A DNA stretch of 64,000 nucleotides, taken from contig NC_067282.1 of NCBI RefSeq assembly GCF_020740795.1, positions 169,662,274 to 169,726,273 on the forward strand. Direction: 5' to 3'. The notes below the pieces were generated by a model, which saw only the letters and a list, made by a program, of their open reading frames with translations, had not been told where the DNA came from and made no database searches. Source of the stretch: Apus apus (lineage: Eukaryota; Chordata; Aves; Apodiformes; Apodidae). Both the position numbers and the translations under genes were made by a program. This document shows, piece by piece, positions 36,901 to 47,264 of the stretch. Position 1 is the stretch's first letter. The number at the start of each line of letters is the position of its first letter.

Positions 36901-38591
36901 AGCGTTAGTTGCAAAGTCATGGAGCCTGATCATGCAGACATCTACTTTGTGGATAGTATTAAGATGAGTAACAATGTTTAGTAGCTATCTAGCACTGGTA
37001 CAATGCATACGCAAATTTAATCACTTAAACCCCTTAGCCCCCCCAGCACTGTGAAGGAGGAACCGCAGGAATTATTTTTGCTCCCTTATAGGAAAGGGAG
37101 GCTAAGAGGTGAGGTGTGATTTAAGGTCAGAATGACAGCTCAGAGAGGGTTTTCCAACCCTGAGCTGCCTTCCTTGAGCAGTGGTAACAGAGGAAGCCAC
37201 GGAGTTCTAGAGAAATGAAAGTATAGTATAGATCTTCTGGTCTGGTAAGGGCAATTCCTTACTGATGACTCAGCTAGTGTGCTGAGCAGTACGCATAAAA
37301 CAAAAAAAAGAAAGGGAAAAACCTTTAGTCAGTGGTCATAATGAAATCTGACATGACTTTGCAAGGGTAATTGGTGTAAGGTGTTGTATGAACAGAGGGG
37401 TGTGAAACCTCTGCTTTGCATGAAGAGTCAGATAACTTCCAGGCAGCAAAATGAAAAAATGCCTTGGTTTAATTTCCTGCTGTGTTTGGAACAGATGACA
37501 GTCCAGCTGTGACGATGGACCCACACAGAGGATGGCTCCAATCCTATGTAGCACAAGACTTTTCAATACTCTTCTGGCATCTGTCTAGTAAAGGGCAGGT
37601 ATTTGCAGGATACCCCAGATTTTGTTTGTAGCAATGTTGATGCTCAGGAAAGGCAGTGCAGAGGAGCCCTCTGAACCCGAGTCTTTCTCACAACTTGACT
37701 GTTCATGGTTTTAGGGCAACAAGACATACACTGGAGACCAGTGATCTGTTTCAGCACTTTGGGAGGAATGGGAAGCAGAACAGGGCTTGGAGGTGAGCAG
37801 GACCTCTGGGACTCAAGAACCCTCATGTTCTGACCTTCTGCTCTAGGCTGTTGCCTAGTTTCAAAACGATTTGCAGAGAGGTGATGGTGTCAATAAAAGA
37901 GAACATTGACATGAGCATGTCAACATTAATGGGATGCCGTTTATTCAAATGTAAAGGATTTGGAAAAAGGATCCTATATTTCTGTATTATAATACATTTC
38001 TGTCCAACTGATGATTTACCACAGGTAAATCAACCCTTTCTTTGAGAATTTGAATGTGGAGACAACTAGAAGGCCTGAATTTAGTCTCCACAGGCAGGAG
38101 AGGATACCTGAAAGTCAGACCTGCACTCCGAACAAACTATGACAGAGCCAGACATCATGGCTTTCTTCTTCTTTGTTTTTCACTTAATTTCTTGCTTTGT
38201 TTTATGATATAATATTTGTAGGGCTGCTTAGTGGGCAAAGGACAGCAATGGGACTAGGAGACCCTGTTTGTGTTGCCAGGTTTGCCTTTCCTAGATGCTG
38301 AATGATCATTAATTATCCCATTGCTTTGTGATATCATCTTCTTACCTGCAAATTTGGATGCTTGGTAGTGGCCTCCTTGGAAAGGTGAGGCAATCTAGTG
38401 ATAAAATTAGACTTAAACCCCCCAAAACTTTAACCAGTATCTACAAAAGATGAGTGCCATATATAACAGGAATGATTTTTCTTCTATCACTTGACATCTG
38501 CCTTCCAACACTTTGACAAAGAATTACTCCATAGGCTAATGGCCAGATGACATGCATCAGCACATGTCTCCCACATTGTAAAATATGCTTG
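30961..38591. other. Intergenic stretch upstream of IFNG
   Basis: 7.6 kb of AT-rich sequence with no recognised exon or repeat family. All frames are about 100 codons or less and lack domains. The interval is where distal IFNG enhancers would be looked for by position, but I can identify none from the sequence alone. Confidence 0.45.
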
Positions 38592-38660
38592 GTTTTGGAT
38601 TGGAAGGGAGTTTTGAGAATTGCCTTGTCCAATCTCTCTGCCAGGGACAGGCACAATAAC
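38592..38660 (-). mobile_element. Short CR1 fragment, antisense
   Basis: 'GGTTTTGGATTGGAAGGGAGTTTTGAGAATTGCCTTGTCCAATCTCTCTGCCAGGGACAGG' is the antisense CR1 3' motif (GGAAGGGACCTTT...ATCTAGTCCAACCC...CCAGGGACAG). It is truncated on both sides and diverged. Confidence 0.7.
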
Positions 38661-40118
38661 TTTGTGTTTTTTGTAAAGTGTTTTGAAACATTCTTCAATA
38701 GTATTACTGCTTCATCTCCATGTCAACGCTTCCAGCAATCCAGTTATTGCTTAACCTGTTCTAATTTCCTAAACTAAAATCAATATGGGCATTGCATAGT
38801 GCAGTACTACCCCAAGCAGATTACAGCCCTAATTTTGTGTTGTGAGATGTGTGGCACCTGTCTGCTCTGCTATTCCCATGAATTTTCGGCATGCAGCTTT
38901 TGGGCCTGTGATTGCTAATTCTTGTTGCTGCAAAATGGCAATTCCCTGTTTGAAATGGTAGTAAGAAGACTAGATCTATTCCACAGATGGATGTTCTCTT
39001 TCAAGGTGCAGGTGAAAAAGATTCAATGGTGTTAGTGGTAATTCACTGAGATGAGAAGTGCTGCTGGGGAAGGTGCCAGCTTCTTGCAAGGAACAGTCAA
39101 AGAGCCATCTGGGGCTGTGCTGGAGAGCTCAAATCATACCTTGGGACCAGTTTAATTCTCATCTGTTTCTGACAAGCTGCAGCCTGGGTGAACTGGGACC
39201 ACAAGTGTGCTGTTCCTGATCCTCTGTCTTTTCTTTTCCCTGTGGGCTCCTTCTTTCTTTCCCTTGCAGGCTCCTGCCTACCTCACATTCATATACTGCA
39301 GCCTAAAATTACTCTGATTTCTTTATAAGACTCTTCACAGCAAGTTCTTTTCCCGTGATATCCATCAAGGCAGAATTCAGCTCCAATACAAAAACCTTTT
39401 CCCCAGCTATTCTCAATTCAGTTGTTTCAGGGGTCCATATGCACTTGGACACCATCCTGTCTGTCTTCAATTGGGCTTTTTTTCATCCATTTATTTCTAT
39501 TTTCATACTATACTTAAGTGAAAAAATGAATGGGCAGGTAAAGAACTTTAATTATTGCCAAGCAAGAAGTGTTTCAAGAACCACAGAGGAATTTAATATG
39601 ATGCATCATTACATCCATGCTGGAGCCTCATTTTCCGTGAGTCTATTTTGAATTTGGAGGTGAAGAATGAGAAAGTGTCAGAAATGCACTATACACCATG
39701 GAAAGAACGCAAATAATGTTTCACAAAAGGACAGTAGTAGGTGGAATGTTTAGATCTCTAAGTGGCTCTGAAGAATGCTGTGGCAATCTCAGTGGTTGCT
39801 TTAAAGGAATACCAGAAATGAGTTGACTTATACTGACCCTTTAACCACACAATATGATTTTTTTTCAGATAGCATGCGAGGATGTGCTTAAGCCACAATG
39901 CACAGTCCTCAATCAGTTATTATAATTTTCCCCTTTTCCCCAGCCGTGTGTGAAAGAAACTTCAGAATCTGCCACGTAAATGTTACCCATTGATGAACCA
40001 CTATAAATTTTTCCAGGCCCATGCTTTAAGAAAGATGCTTTCGAGGGATTCCCTTGATTAGCCAAAAATGGAGGGTTCTTATCTAACACTATCTTGTCTA
40101 AATTTACACAGCCTATGA
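38661..40118. other. IFNG upstream region
   Basis: No gene or repeat. The frame at 39355-39651 (98 codons) ends 645 bp before the IFNG start and has no recognisable domain. Confidence 0.5.
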
Positions 40119-40126
40119 TGACGAAA
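40119..40126 (+). promoter_or_regulatory. IFNG: ATF/CREB-like proximal site of IFNG
   Basis: TGACGAAA, within TGATGACGAAAT, lies about 25 bp upstream of the TATA-like box. This matches the position of the proximal CREB/ATF-AP1 element in the mammalian IFNG promoter, which reads ATACGTAAT there. The assignment is by motif and spacing. Confidence 0.45.
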
Positions 40127-40147
40127 TAAAAAAATCTCAAGACCAGG

Positions 40148-40155
40148 TTTAAATA
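40148..40155 (+). promoter_or_regulatory. IFNG: IFNG TATA-like box
   Basis: TTTAAATA followed by CCAC; the mammalian IFNG core promoter has TATAAATACCAG at the same place. Transcription should begin near 40178-40185, giving a 5' UTR of about 115 nt, close to that of human IFNG. Confidence 0.65.
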
Positions 40156-40295
40156 CCACTGACAGGCAGATGAAGTTCATTCGTCTACTATCTTCTAATA
40201 GAAGAACTAACTATTAGAAGTTGAAGCTCACTGCTTTTAGAACTGACATCTCCCAGAACTTCTCTGAGCATTTTAACTGAACCATCACCAAGAAA

Positions 40296-40418
40296 ATGAC
40301 TTGCCAGACCTACAGTTTGCTTGTTCTGTCTCTCATCATTATTTATTTTGGACATTTTGGAAACAGCTTAAATCTTCCTCTACTTCAAAATGATATAGAC
40401 CAACTGAAAGCTGACTTT
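40296..40418 (+). CDS. IFNG: IFNG exon 1 (coding part)
   Basis: 41 codons starting MTCQTYSLLVLSL and ending LKADF before GTAAGT. The start context is AGAAAATGA, and there is no other in-frame ATG upstream within the predicted 5' UTR. It encodes the signal peptide and the first helix. Confidence 0.96.
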
Positions 40419-43400
40419 GTAAGTATGGTCTTCTACTGCATTTCTCTTCTGCTTGTGCTTTAGATACAGTCCAGACTTGAGCACTGCTTGACATACTCAG
40501 TTTGTACCAACAGAGGGTAAGCATGGAACATATTTTTCAGGTATACCTTTTTTAAAACAAGAATATGGACAATTTCTTTGGTTTTCCTAGAGTCTTTCAC
40601 TAACATGATTCAGTTTTTCAATAGTCATAGTTATGTTTGCATTTCTTTCAGGGTCACTCTTCCTTTCACAAGAGCTTCTCCTATCTCCATTCAGCCTTTG
40701 ATTACATGGAATGTTTTATAACAAGAAATCTTAATGCAATTTATGATGAATTAATGAATCTTGATTAAGTTCTATTCAGATGCAACTTACTGACACTTTT
40801 TTAGTTTTAGGTTAGTAATGCTAATAGGGAATTTAGTATTAGTTAGCAATATAAACTAAAGAATTTTTGCTTTAAGAAATGCATCTGGCACTTATGCTTG
40901 GTAGTAGTAAGAGTGTGTTTCCCGAAGGTGATTCCTACTGCTTATTCTTTTGAAATTCCCTATCTGTGACTAGGATCTGGGATGGGAATGTTATCTGGCA
41001 TGATACTACTTTTTTTCAGGCAGACTTTTGTTAACTTAATAATGTAAAGTTAATTCATCCATCTTCATCCAGGAGGCATTAAAGTAGTTCACAGCTGAGT
41101 TCAGCTGGAATTATTAATAGAGATAAGAGATCTACAATATACTCACTTCTAATTAACAGCTTTTACTCTCAATATTTTTTTCCTTTAATGCATGAAAGTA
41201 GCTGCAAGAGTATGCTCCTATTTTCAGCTCTGATTTTGCCAGAATTTTGTGCACATGGAAGTTGAAATTTGCTAGTCAAAGAATCATCCTGCAGTACTGC
41301 ACAATAAAGCCCAGTGTGGAACTTCCTTGTTTGCAGATTCATAGGAAGCTGGCTGTAAAGTTGGCCTTGTATCTTAAATTTGTCATCAGCATATATCAGA
41401 AAGATTCTCACTTGAGTGGACATAACTGTGTTGGAGAGATCCTGAGCCGTGGTGAGCTTCTTGCACTGACATTAAAAACTGGTCCACAGCAGGTGCTCCC
41501 CACCTTTCAGAAGAAGAGCAAAACAAGGCTTGGCAATGATGTGCTCAGCATGGGGAGCTAGCCAGCCTATGAGGTTTCTGTCAGCCTGCAAGTTTTCCCT
41601 TTACAGTCGCTATATTTAAATTACTGAGCAGACAAAAAAGGAAATAGTGACTGTTGTATACAAAAAAAGAAAAAAAAAAGACACACAGAAGAGGAAATGA
41701 TTCAGTTTACCTTTCCTTGGTAGGAGAATTGTATTGCTCTTTGTTTCCTAGAATCTGCCACATTGTATGGCATGGTGTGGCTAACATCTAATGGTTAAAC
41801 TCCATCCCTGAAAGCCTTAGCGTAGCCCACTAACCTTGTATATCCCACTCCAGTTCTACAAACGGTAGTCTTATACTGAAGTTAATTTTTTTCTTCTTCC
41901 ATATGAGATTTTACTAAGACTGAATAAATTCAAGGCCACAGACTACAAACGTTGACTTACCAGAAAACATGCCAAGATCGGATCTGACAATTTTCTACCT
42001 GTTTGCTATGCTTATGAAGATGAATTATCAGCTGTCAGTACCAAAACTTGCAAGGAGTGTTTGGTAAAACAGATGGTGCTAGATGTCTCTATTCAGATGA
42101 GTTACAGCAGGAGGAGACGTTGAAAAACAGACTAATGATATTTCTGGTACTAAGCAGTCATCCAAAGCACTTCAGTGCTTAGAGAAGTGGAAGCATTGTA
42201 ATAAATATAGGACAGCAGTGCAAAGATCATGTAGTTCTGGTTTTTACTGCTCATTTGAATACAGAATACAAATTTGCCTTCTGGTAAGTATTGTTTGTAT
42301 AACAGATATGTTTGTTCTTTGTTGCAGAACTCAAGTCATTCAGATGTTGCTGACGGTGGACCTATTTTTATGGGGAAACTGATAAACTGGACAGAGGTGA
42401 GTCAGAACTAGATATGACAAAGCGTCTCCGGTGCTTTGTGGGGTACTTTTAGTGCAAAGCAGCTCCCAGGGCCAGTGTAACCAGCTGGAGTAGAAGGAAT
42501 ACTAGCAGAGGCCATTTCAGTAGCTTGGAAATGAGAAAACAATCCCCCTAAAAATGCTTCCCATAAAGATTGAGGTGCTTTTTACTGCACCACAAATGGA
42601 TTCCGAGGTACAACCAAGTCCAAGAGATGAGTTGCAGCATCTTCTTTATCATCCTGTTTCAAGCAACAGTGAGAACCCCTGCATGCTGCATTTTAACTTC
42701 GTTCATTTTCCTGCTGATGGGCCCTCACGGCTCTTTCTTTCTGACTGCTTTTCCACAGAGAAATGAAAAAAGGATCATCCTGAGCCAGATTGTTTCCAAG
42801 TACTTGGAAATGCTTGAAAACACTGACAAGTCAAAGGCGCACGTCAGGCACATATTTGAGGAGCTTTTTACTCTGAAAAATCATCTTCTTGATGGCTCAA
42901 AGAAGATTGAAGACCTCAAGAACCTGGAAAAGCTTCAGGTAAGGCTCTTCCTCTGCCTCCAAGGCTCATGATGCTGTATTTCCAGTTGAGATTTGAGTGT
43001 GACTCAAGCTGATAATGATCCAGTAACCCGTCTGGCAAGCCCCGTCCGGCTCAGCTGGCTCTGGCAAACCTAATGTTTCCAGCTGCAGGGGCTGCTGTGG
43101 GTCTGCGGTGTGGGGTGTCAGCGTGGGGGGCACCTGCCCACCCTGAGCTGTGCCAGAGTCTGGCACTGATGTGCCAGCAGCACTGCTGCGTCACCTGCCC
43201 ACGAGAACTGCCACTGACACAACTGTTTGTGGTTTAGAAATTGGTCAGGAAAGTTGTGCTCAGCTACAGATTCTCTGCGGGCTTTGGAGGCACTTGGCTT
43301 GTTGAGCAAGTGCCAGTGGCATGAACCACCAACCTTTGCAGAGGTTCACAGCCAGTACCCTGGTGGAGTTAGCTGCTCCTGGATAACTCATACATCATGA

Positions 43401-43779
43401 CAACAACACAGAATAGCTCTGTCTCACAGAATGTGTCTGGTCTGTGGCACATTACAAAGCAACATAGAAAGTGGGAAGCAAACATCTGTGACAAAGCGGG
43501 TCTTTGTTGTAGGAATTAGTTAGCAGAGTAATTGGAAACTGCAGATGTTAATCTGGTTTGGCCTGGTGGCAGCGTAGATTAGGATATGATCAGCAAATAA
43601 TTATAGCTCTTGACATGGCCTTCATTCTATTTGTTTCTTACTTATAACAGATGAGTGACTTGACAATTCAACGCAAAGCTGTGCATGAGATGTTTGGTGT
43701 CTTACAAAGGCTGGCGGAGACTTCAGCTTCTCTCAAAAGGAAAAGGAGCCAGTCTCAGAGGAGGTGCAGATGCTGGTGA
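40296..43779 (+). CDS. IFNG: Interferon gamma (four coding exons)
   Basis: Type II interferon, a secreted homodimer that activates macrophages and antiviral and MHC genes through IFNGR1/IFNGR2 and STAT1. The joined exons 40296-40418, 42328-42396, 42759-42938 and 43651-43779 encode 166 aa (chicken: 164). All junctions are GT-AG and phase 0. The signal peptide spans about residues 1-19, with LVLSLIIIYFG as its core. N-glycosylation sequons are at Asn42 (NSS) and Asn61 (NWT), as I recall for chicken. Exon 3 carries the near-invariant RNEKRIILSQIV and YLEMLENTDKSK. The C-terminal basic tail KRKRSQSQRR (residues 153-162) is the receptor-binding and nuclear-localisation type tail, followed by CRCW. 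The final Trp is one residue beyond the Cys at which chicken IFN-gamma ends as I remember it. The four-exon layout is that of vertebrate IFNG, and no damage is visible. Confidence 0.97.
40419..42327 (+). other. IFNG: IFNG intron 1
   Basis: 1,909 bp, GTAAGT...TTGTTGCAG. It contains a purine-rich A tract near 41660-41680 and a 104-codon frame at 41247-41561 that mirrors a minus-strand frame and has no domain. In mammals intron 1 of IFNG carries enhancer elements; none is identified here. Confidence 0.9.
42328..42396 (+). CDS. IFNG: IFNG exon 2
   Basis: 23 codons (residues 42-64), NSSHSDVADGG through NWTE, flanked by TTGCAG and GTGAGT. Both N-glycosylation sequons lie in this exon. It is the same length as exon 2 in other vertebrate IFNG genes (69 nt). 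Confidence 0.96.
42759..42938 (+). CDS. IFNG: IFNG exon 3
   Basis: 60 codons (residues 65-124) from RNEKRIILSQIVSKYLEMLE to KNLEKLQ, between TTCCACAG and GTAAGG. It encodes the central helices. The open frame that runs through from 42570 is intron 2 read into this exon, not a separate gene. Confidence 0.97.
42939..43650 (+). other. IFNG: IFNG intron 3, with a GC-richer patch
   Basis: 712 bp, GTAAGG...CTTATAACAG. The segment 43020-43200 is GC-rich with G runs (TGGGGTGTCAGCGTGGGGGGC) and a few CpGs, unlike the rest of the gene. Confidence 0.85.
43651..43779 (+). CDS. IFNG: IFNG exon 4 (terminal coding part)
   Basis: 42 codons plus TGA at 43777-43779. It begins MSDLTIQRKAVHEMF, continues with the final helix (VLQRLAE), and ends with the basic KRKRSQSQRR tail and CRCW. 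The second-to-last codon pair is TGC TGG, then TGA. Confidence 0.96.
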   Translation: MSDLTIQRKAVHEMFGVLQRLAETSASLKRKRSQSQRRCRCW

Positions 43780-43837
43780 CATTGTATGACTGACCTTTAG
43801 TACTGAGTGATTGTGCAAATTTTGTTATGATGCCTGT

Positions 43838-43912
43838 ATTTTTATTTCAATCTTTTAATTGAGATTTTATACTTTTATTTATTAATATTTAAGTATTTTA
43901 AATAATTATTTA
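43838..43912 (+). promoter_or_regulatory. IFNG: AU-rich element in IFNG 3' UTR
   Basis: An almost pure A/T stretch with several ATTTA pentamers (43877-43881, 43887-43891, 43908-43912), including ATTTATTA. This class of element speeds decay of cytokine mRNAs through ARE-binding proteins in other vertebrates and fits the gene. Confidence 0.75.
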
Positions 43913-43925
43913 TAAAGAAACACCA

Positions 43926-43931
43926 ATTAAA
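43926..43931 (+). terminator. IFNG: IFNG polyadenylation signal (ATTAAA)
   Basis: ATTAAA lies 147 nt past the stop, directly after the AU-rich region. Additional AATAAA hexamers at 44593-44598 and 44605-44610 could serve a longer 3' UTR. Confidence 0.55.
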
Positions 43932-44895
43932 GTATTTCTACCTCCTACTACTATATAAGAACTGACTTTGTCTTAAAATCCTGTCTGTTATATGTTTGTT
44001 GACCTGAAAATACAGAATGAAACAATGTTTACCCAGTTTCCATATAGAAATTCTGAAATTATATGATACAATACCCAGCTTTCCATCTGGTGCTGTCTGG
44101 AGAGAGGGGTGTTACAAAATTACTCTTATCAGTCATCTGTTCGGGATGGAGATGCAAGAAGCAATATGGGGAAGTTTCTGTGAGCAGGGAAGTGTATTCA
44201 TATCTGCTTACTTCTAAGCATATCTAAATCCAAATCAAGTGAATAGACATGCTTAAAGATAAGCAAATGATTAAGCACTTTTCTGAACTAGGGGATGGCT
44301 GATTAATTGGTGGTAATTATCATTATGCACTGAAGTTGCCAGGACATCAGGCTACTTGGCAACTCCAAGAAATGTGACCAGCTATAGCACTGATTTGACT
44401 TCAACTTGCTGATTTTGAGAAATTCTGTATTTTTTTTGTACTGAATAATTTAAATGTGTCTGATGTAAGTTTATTTATTTTGAGGTAGTAGTATGGAAGT
44501 ATTTTATCTCAAGGACTATATTTTTGTACCAGAATATTATTTAAAACTTTGGATTTCTCAGTGGAAACTTTCTTAAATTTGTATATTACAAAAATAAATA
44601 CATTAATAAACAAAAAAATACGCTTGCATATTTATTCACTAGAATCTCTGTCAAGTAGAAGGCAAGTCTTGCTCTATGTTGTTACAAAAGGTGGCCTGCC
44701 TGCCCTGGTATATAAAAACATATTTTATTTCCTTCCACCTGCCCAAAATTTGGGAATAGACAATGATTTTGAAGAAATCTGGCAGAAGGGTCTACAGTTC
44801 CCAAACTTTTTAAGTTCTGTTTGCATTTTTATGAGAAAACATAATTTTGCTTGTAAGAATGTGTTGATAATTTTAGATTTGTTGTTACTCTGATT
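43932..44895. other. Region downstream of IFNG
   Basis: AT-rich, with two AATAAA hexamers near 44593-44610. The 114-codon frame at 44549-44893 stops at the edge of a CR1 and has no recognisable domain; it could be distal 3' UTR or intergenic sequence. Confidence 0.5.
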
Positions 44896-45272
44896 TAGAA
44901 TAATAGAATCATAGAATTGTAGAAAGAATGGTTTGGGTTGGAAGGGACCTTAAATATCATCTAGTTCCAATCCTCTGCATGGGCAGGAACACCTTCCACT
45001 CAACCAGGTTGCTCAAAGCCCCATCCAACCTGCCCTTGAACACTTCTAGGGAGGGGGAATCCACAACTTCCCTGGGTAACCTGCTACAGTGTCTCACCAC
45101 CCTCATAGTGAAGAATTTATTCCTAACCTAAGCCTACCTTTTTCAGTTTAAAGCCACTCCCCCTTCTACTGTCACTACATGCCCATGTAACAGGTCCATT
45201 TCCAGCTTTCCTGTAGCCCCCTTCAGGTACTGGAAGACTGCTATAAGCTGTCCCCAGAGCCTTATAAAATAA
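44896..45272 (-). mobile_element. CR1 LINE 3' fragment, antisense
   Basis: Well-preserved antisense CR1: AGAATAATAGAATCATAGAA, 'GGTTTGGGTTGGAAGGGACCTTAAATATCATCTAGTTCCAA', 'CATGGGCAGGAACACCTTCCACT', 'CAGGTTGCTCAAAGCCCCATCCAACCTGCCCTTGAACAC', then the 'CTGTCACTACATGCCC' and 'GGTACTGGAAGACTGCTATAAGC' segments. The 3' end is on the left. Confidence 0.96.
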
Positions 45273-45406
45273 AAGACACTTTGAAATTTCTCTGCTAGTT
45301 GAAGTTCTGGAGCCTAGATCAAGGTCAATCCACCTGCTGGGCTGTCTGCGAGTGGTACAAGCTGGAGGCCTGGGTCTGCTCAGGCTTTGGCCAATCTCAG
45401 AGGTCT

Positions 45407-45427
45407 GGGATTGGGCTTGGGGAGGGG
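45407..45427 (+). other. G-quadruplex motif
   Basis: GGG ATT GGG CTT GGGG A GGGG: four G runs of at least three with loops of 3, 3 and 1 nt. It fits the standard G3+N1-7 pattern on the + strand and lies in a G-rich segment (45350-45500) next to the CR1. Confidence 0.8.
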
Positions 45428-45962
45428 TGTTGATGGGGTTTCCAAAGTCTCTGGTCCTCAGAGGTTTACCAAGCAAATTATCTGGGGGTAAACGGGTTGG
45501 GCTGACTGGGAATGGGGAATTCCCGACAACATGGGACCTTCAGCTTCCCCTTGAACTCTGGATGAATCAGCAAATCCCAGAAATAGTGCTCCACTGAGTC
45601 CAAAGTTTAGTAGTAGTAAGTCTAACAAGTTCAGTTGCAATTCTTGCAGCCCTTCCTACTCCCATGGGCCCAGCTGTCTCCCTTGGTGTAAGGTACCTTC
45701 ATTCATATCCTCATTTTACAGACATAGCCAAATGACAGTAATCTTGGAGATCTGAACTGATTTTGAAGGAAACAGCTGGTTTTGTTTGTATTCATCACAG
45801 CCACACATATGGCATGTGAGATGCCATTTTCTCCCATTCCAAGACTAAGCATGAGGTGCCTCAGTATGCATTTGACACAGGTAATGTGTCCTTCTGTGCA
45901 CACTTTCTTTCTTGGGATATTACTTAAAAGAGACTAGTCAGCCAGCTGTAGCAACTTCTATT

Positions 45963-46068
45963 AAAAAAAAAAACAGAAGAGGAAAAAAGGAAAAAAAAGA
46001 AAAGAATAAGAGAAGAAAAAGATGAAAGAGAAAAGGATGAGAGGAGAGGAGATGAGAGACTGAAAAAA
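45963..46068 (+). repeat. Homopurine A/G tract
   Basis: About 105 bp of almost pure purine on the + strand, with only a few pyrimidine interruptions. It starts with a poly(A) run and passes into GAAAAG/GAGGAGA units. The Phe/Ser-rich minus-strand frames at 45924-46218 are translations of it. Confidence 0.9.
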
Positions 46069-46430
46069 ATTACAGTTCTTCCACACTTTTCTAAAGAGGT
46101 CCCTGGAAAAACAATTAAAGAGCATGCTAGACATCCAGCAGGAATAATATTTACCCATCCACCCTGCCTTAGCTGCATGTACCCAAGCTTGTGTCATTTT
46201 CTGTGCCATCCCATGCATTGCTGCTGTTACTTCATTAAATCTGACTCAAAACAGCAGGGGGTTGGGCAGAGGTTGTTGCTCTAGTCATAATTTCCTGGGT
46301 TCTTCTCATCCTAATGCTGGGTAGCAGAGGCAGAGAAGCAGGGAGGGAACAAGCAGCTGGGAGATGGAGTAGCAGCTGACACTGTTGGCAAAATGTGTTT
46401 GTGAATGCTGATTTCAGTAGTTTAGTGATT
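46069..46430. other. Gene-free stretch
   Basis: No gene or repeat recognised between the two low-complexity tracts. Confidence 0.5.
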
Positions 46431-46523
46431 TTGGTTTTTTGTTTGCTTGGTTTTTATTTTTGTTGTTTTTTTGTTTGGGTAGTTGGTTGGTGTCTTTTGT
46501 TTGTTTGTTTTGTTTTGTTTTTC
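46431..46523. repeat. GTTT/T-rich low-complexity tract
   Basis: T runs with repeated GTTT and TTTGTTTG units. The Lys/Asn/Gln-rich minus-strand frame here is spurious. Confidence 0.88.
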
Positions 46524-47264
46524 TTAAGTATTCTAATTCCCAACTTGAAATTTTAAAAGCATCTTTAAACCTTTCATATTGAATCCAACACCAGACATAG
46601 CAGAGATTCACCAGTGCTGCTATAGTTACCTAATCACTCAAAGGAATCCAAACAATTTGTTTCTCATACTGGCCTCCCCCTGAGTTCTCCCTACCCATTG
46701 TAAGCCTGAGAGACCCATTTCTACAGGATGTCTAAGAGAAACTGCTGAACTGATTAATTCCTTGCTTTGCTCTGTTAATGTAGTCATAGTGATAGAGAAG
46801 AAAAATCAGCCTCCACAAGACCATGATTTTTCCCCTCAGTTGTATGCCATACAAATGAGGCAATTCACTTTAAACAGGGAATTCTGTTATCTCTTTTCTT
46901 GCATGCATGGGAGTCCTCTGCCTTCTCTTCTATGTCGTTCCTCCCTATATATCCAAGCAAGGAAGGCATTTCCAGCTAATCTAAATTTAAGAAGAAAATT
47001 AATTTTAATGGCTACCCTAAATTTTTACAAAGTTTTGGATGCTTTTACTGAAGGTCAGCACAACTTTTTCCAGCTATGTAGCCACAAAAACAGAGTTAAT
47101 AGATGCACATACATGGGCATGAAAAGATATTATCTACTATTTAGTAGTTAAAATTAGAAATGAGAAAAATCAAAAGAAAAAACAGTCTCATCTCAGATAT
47201 TCACTGAGGTTTATGCATCACTTCTGCAGCATATTGACTGTGTCCTTGCTTTCTATTCCTGGAA
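46524..47264. other. Gene-free stretch
   Basis: The 129-codon frame at 46762-47151 shows no recognisable domain, promoter or splice context. Nothing else noted. Confidence 0.45.

Noticed and set aside
42570-42971. 133-codon + ORF containing IFNG exon 3
   Set aside because: The left part is intron 2 read through; a TTCCACAG acceptor at 42751-42758 defines the real exon.
45924-46218. Phe/Ser-rich minus-strand ORFs that look like membrane proteins
   Set aside because: Their hydrophobic part is the complement of the homopurine tract.
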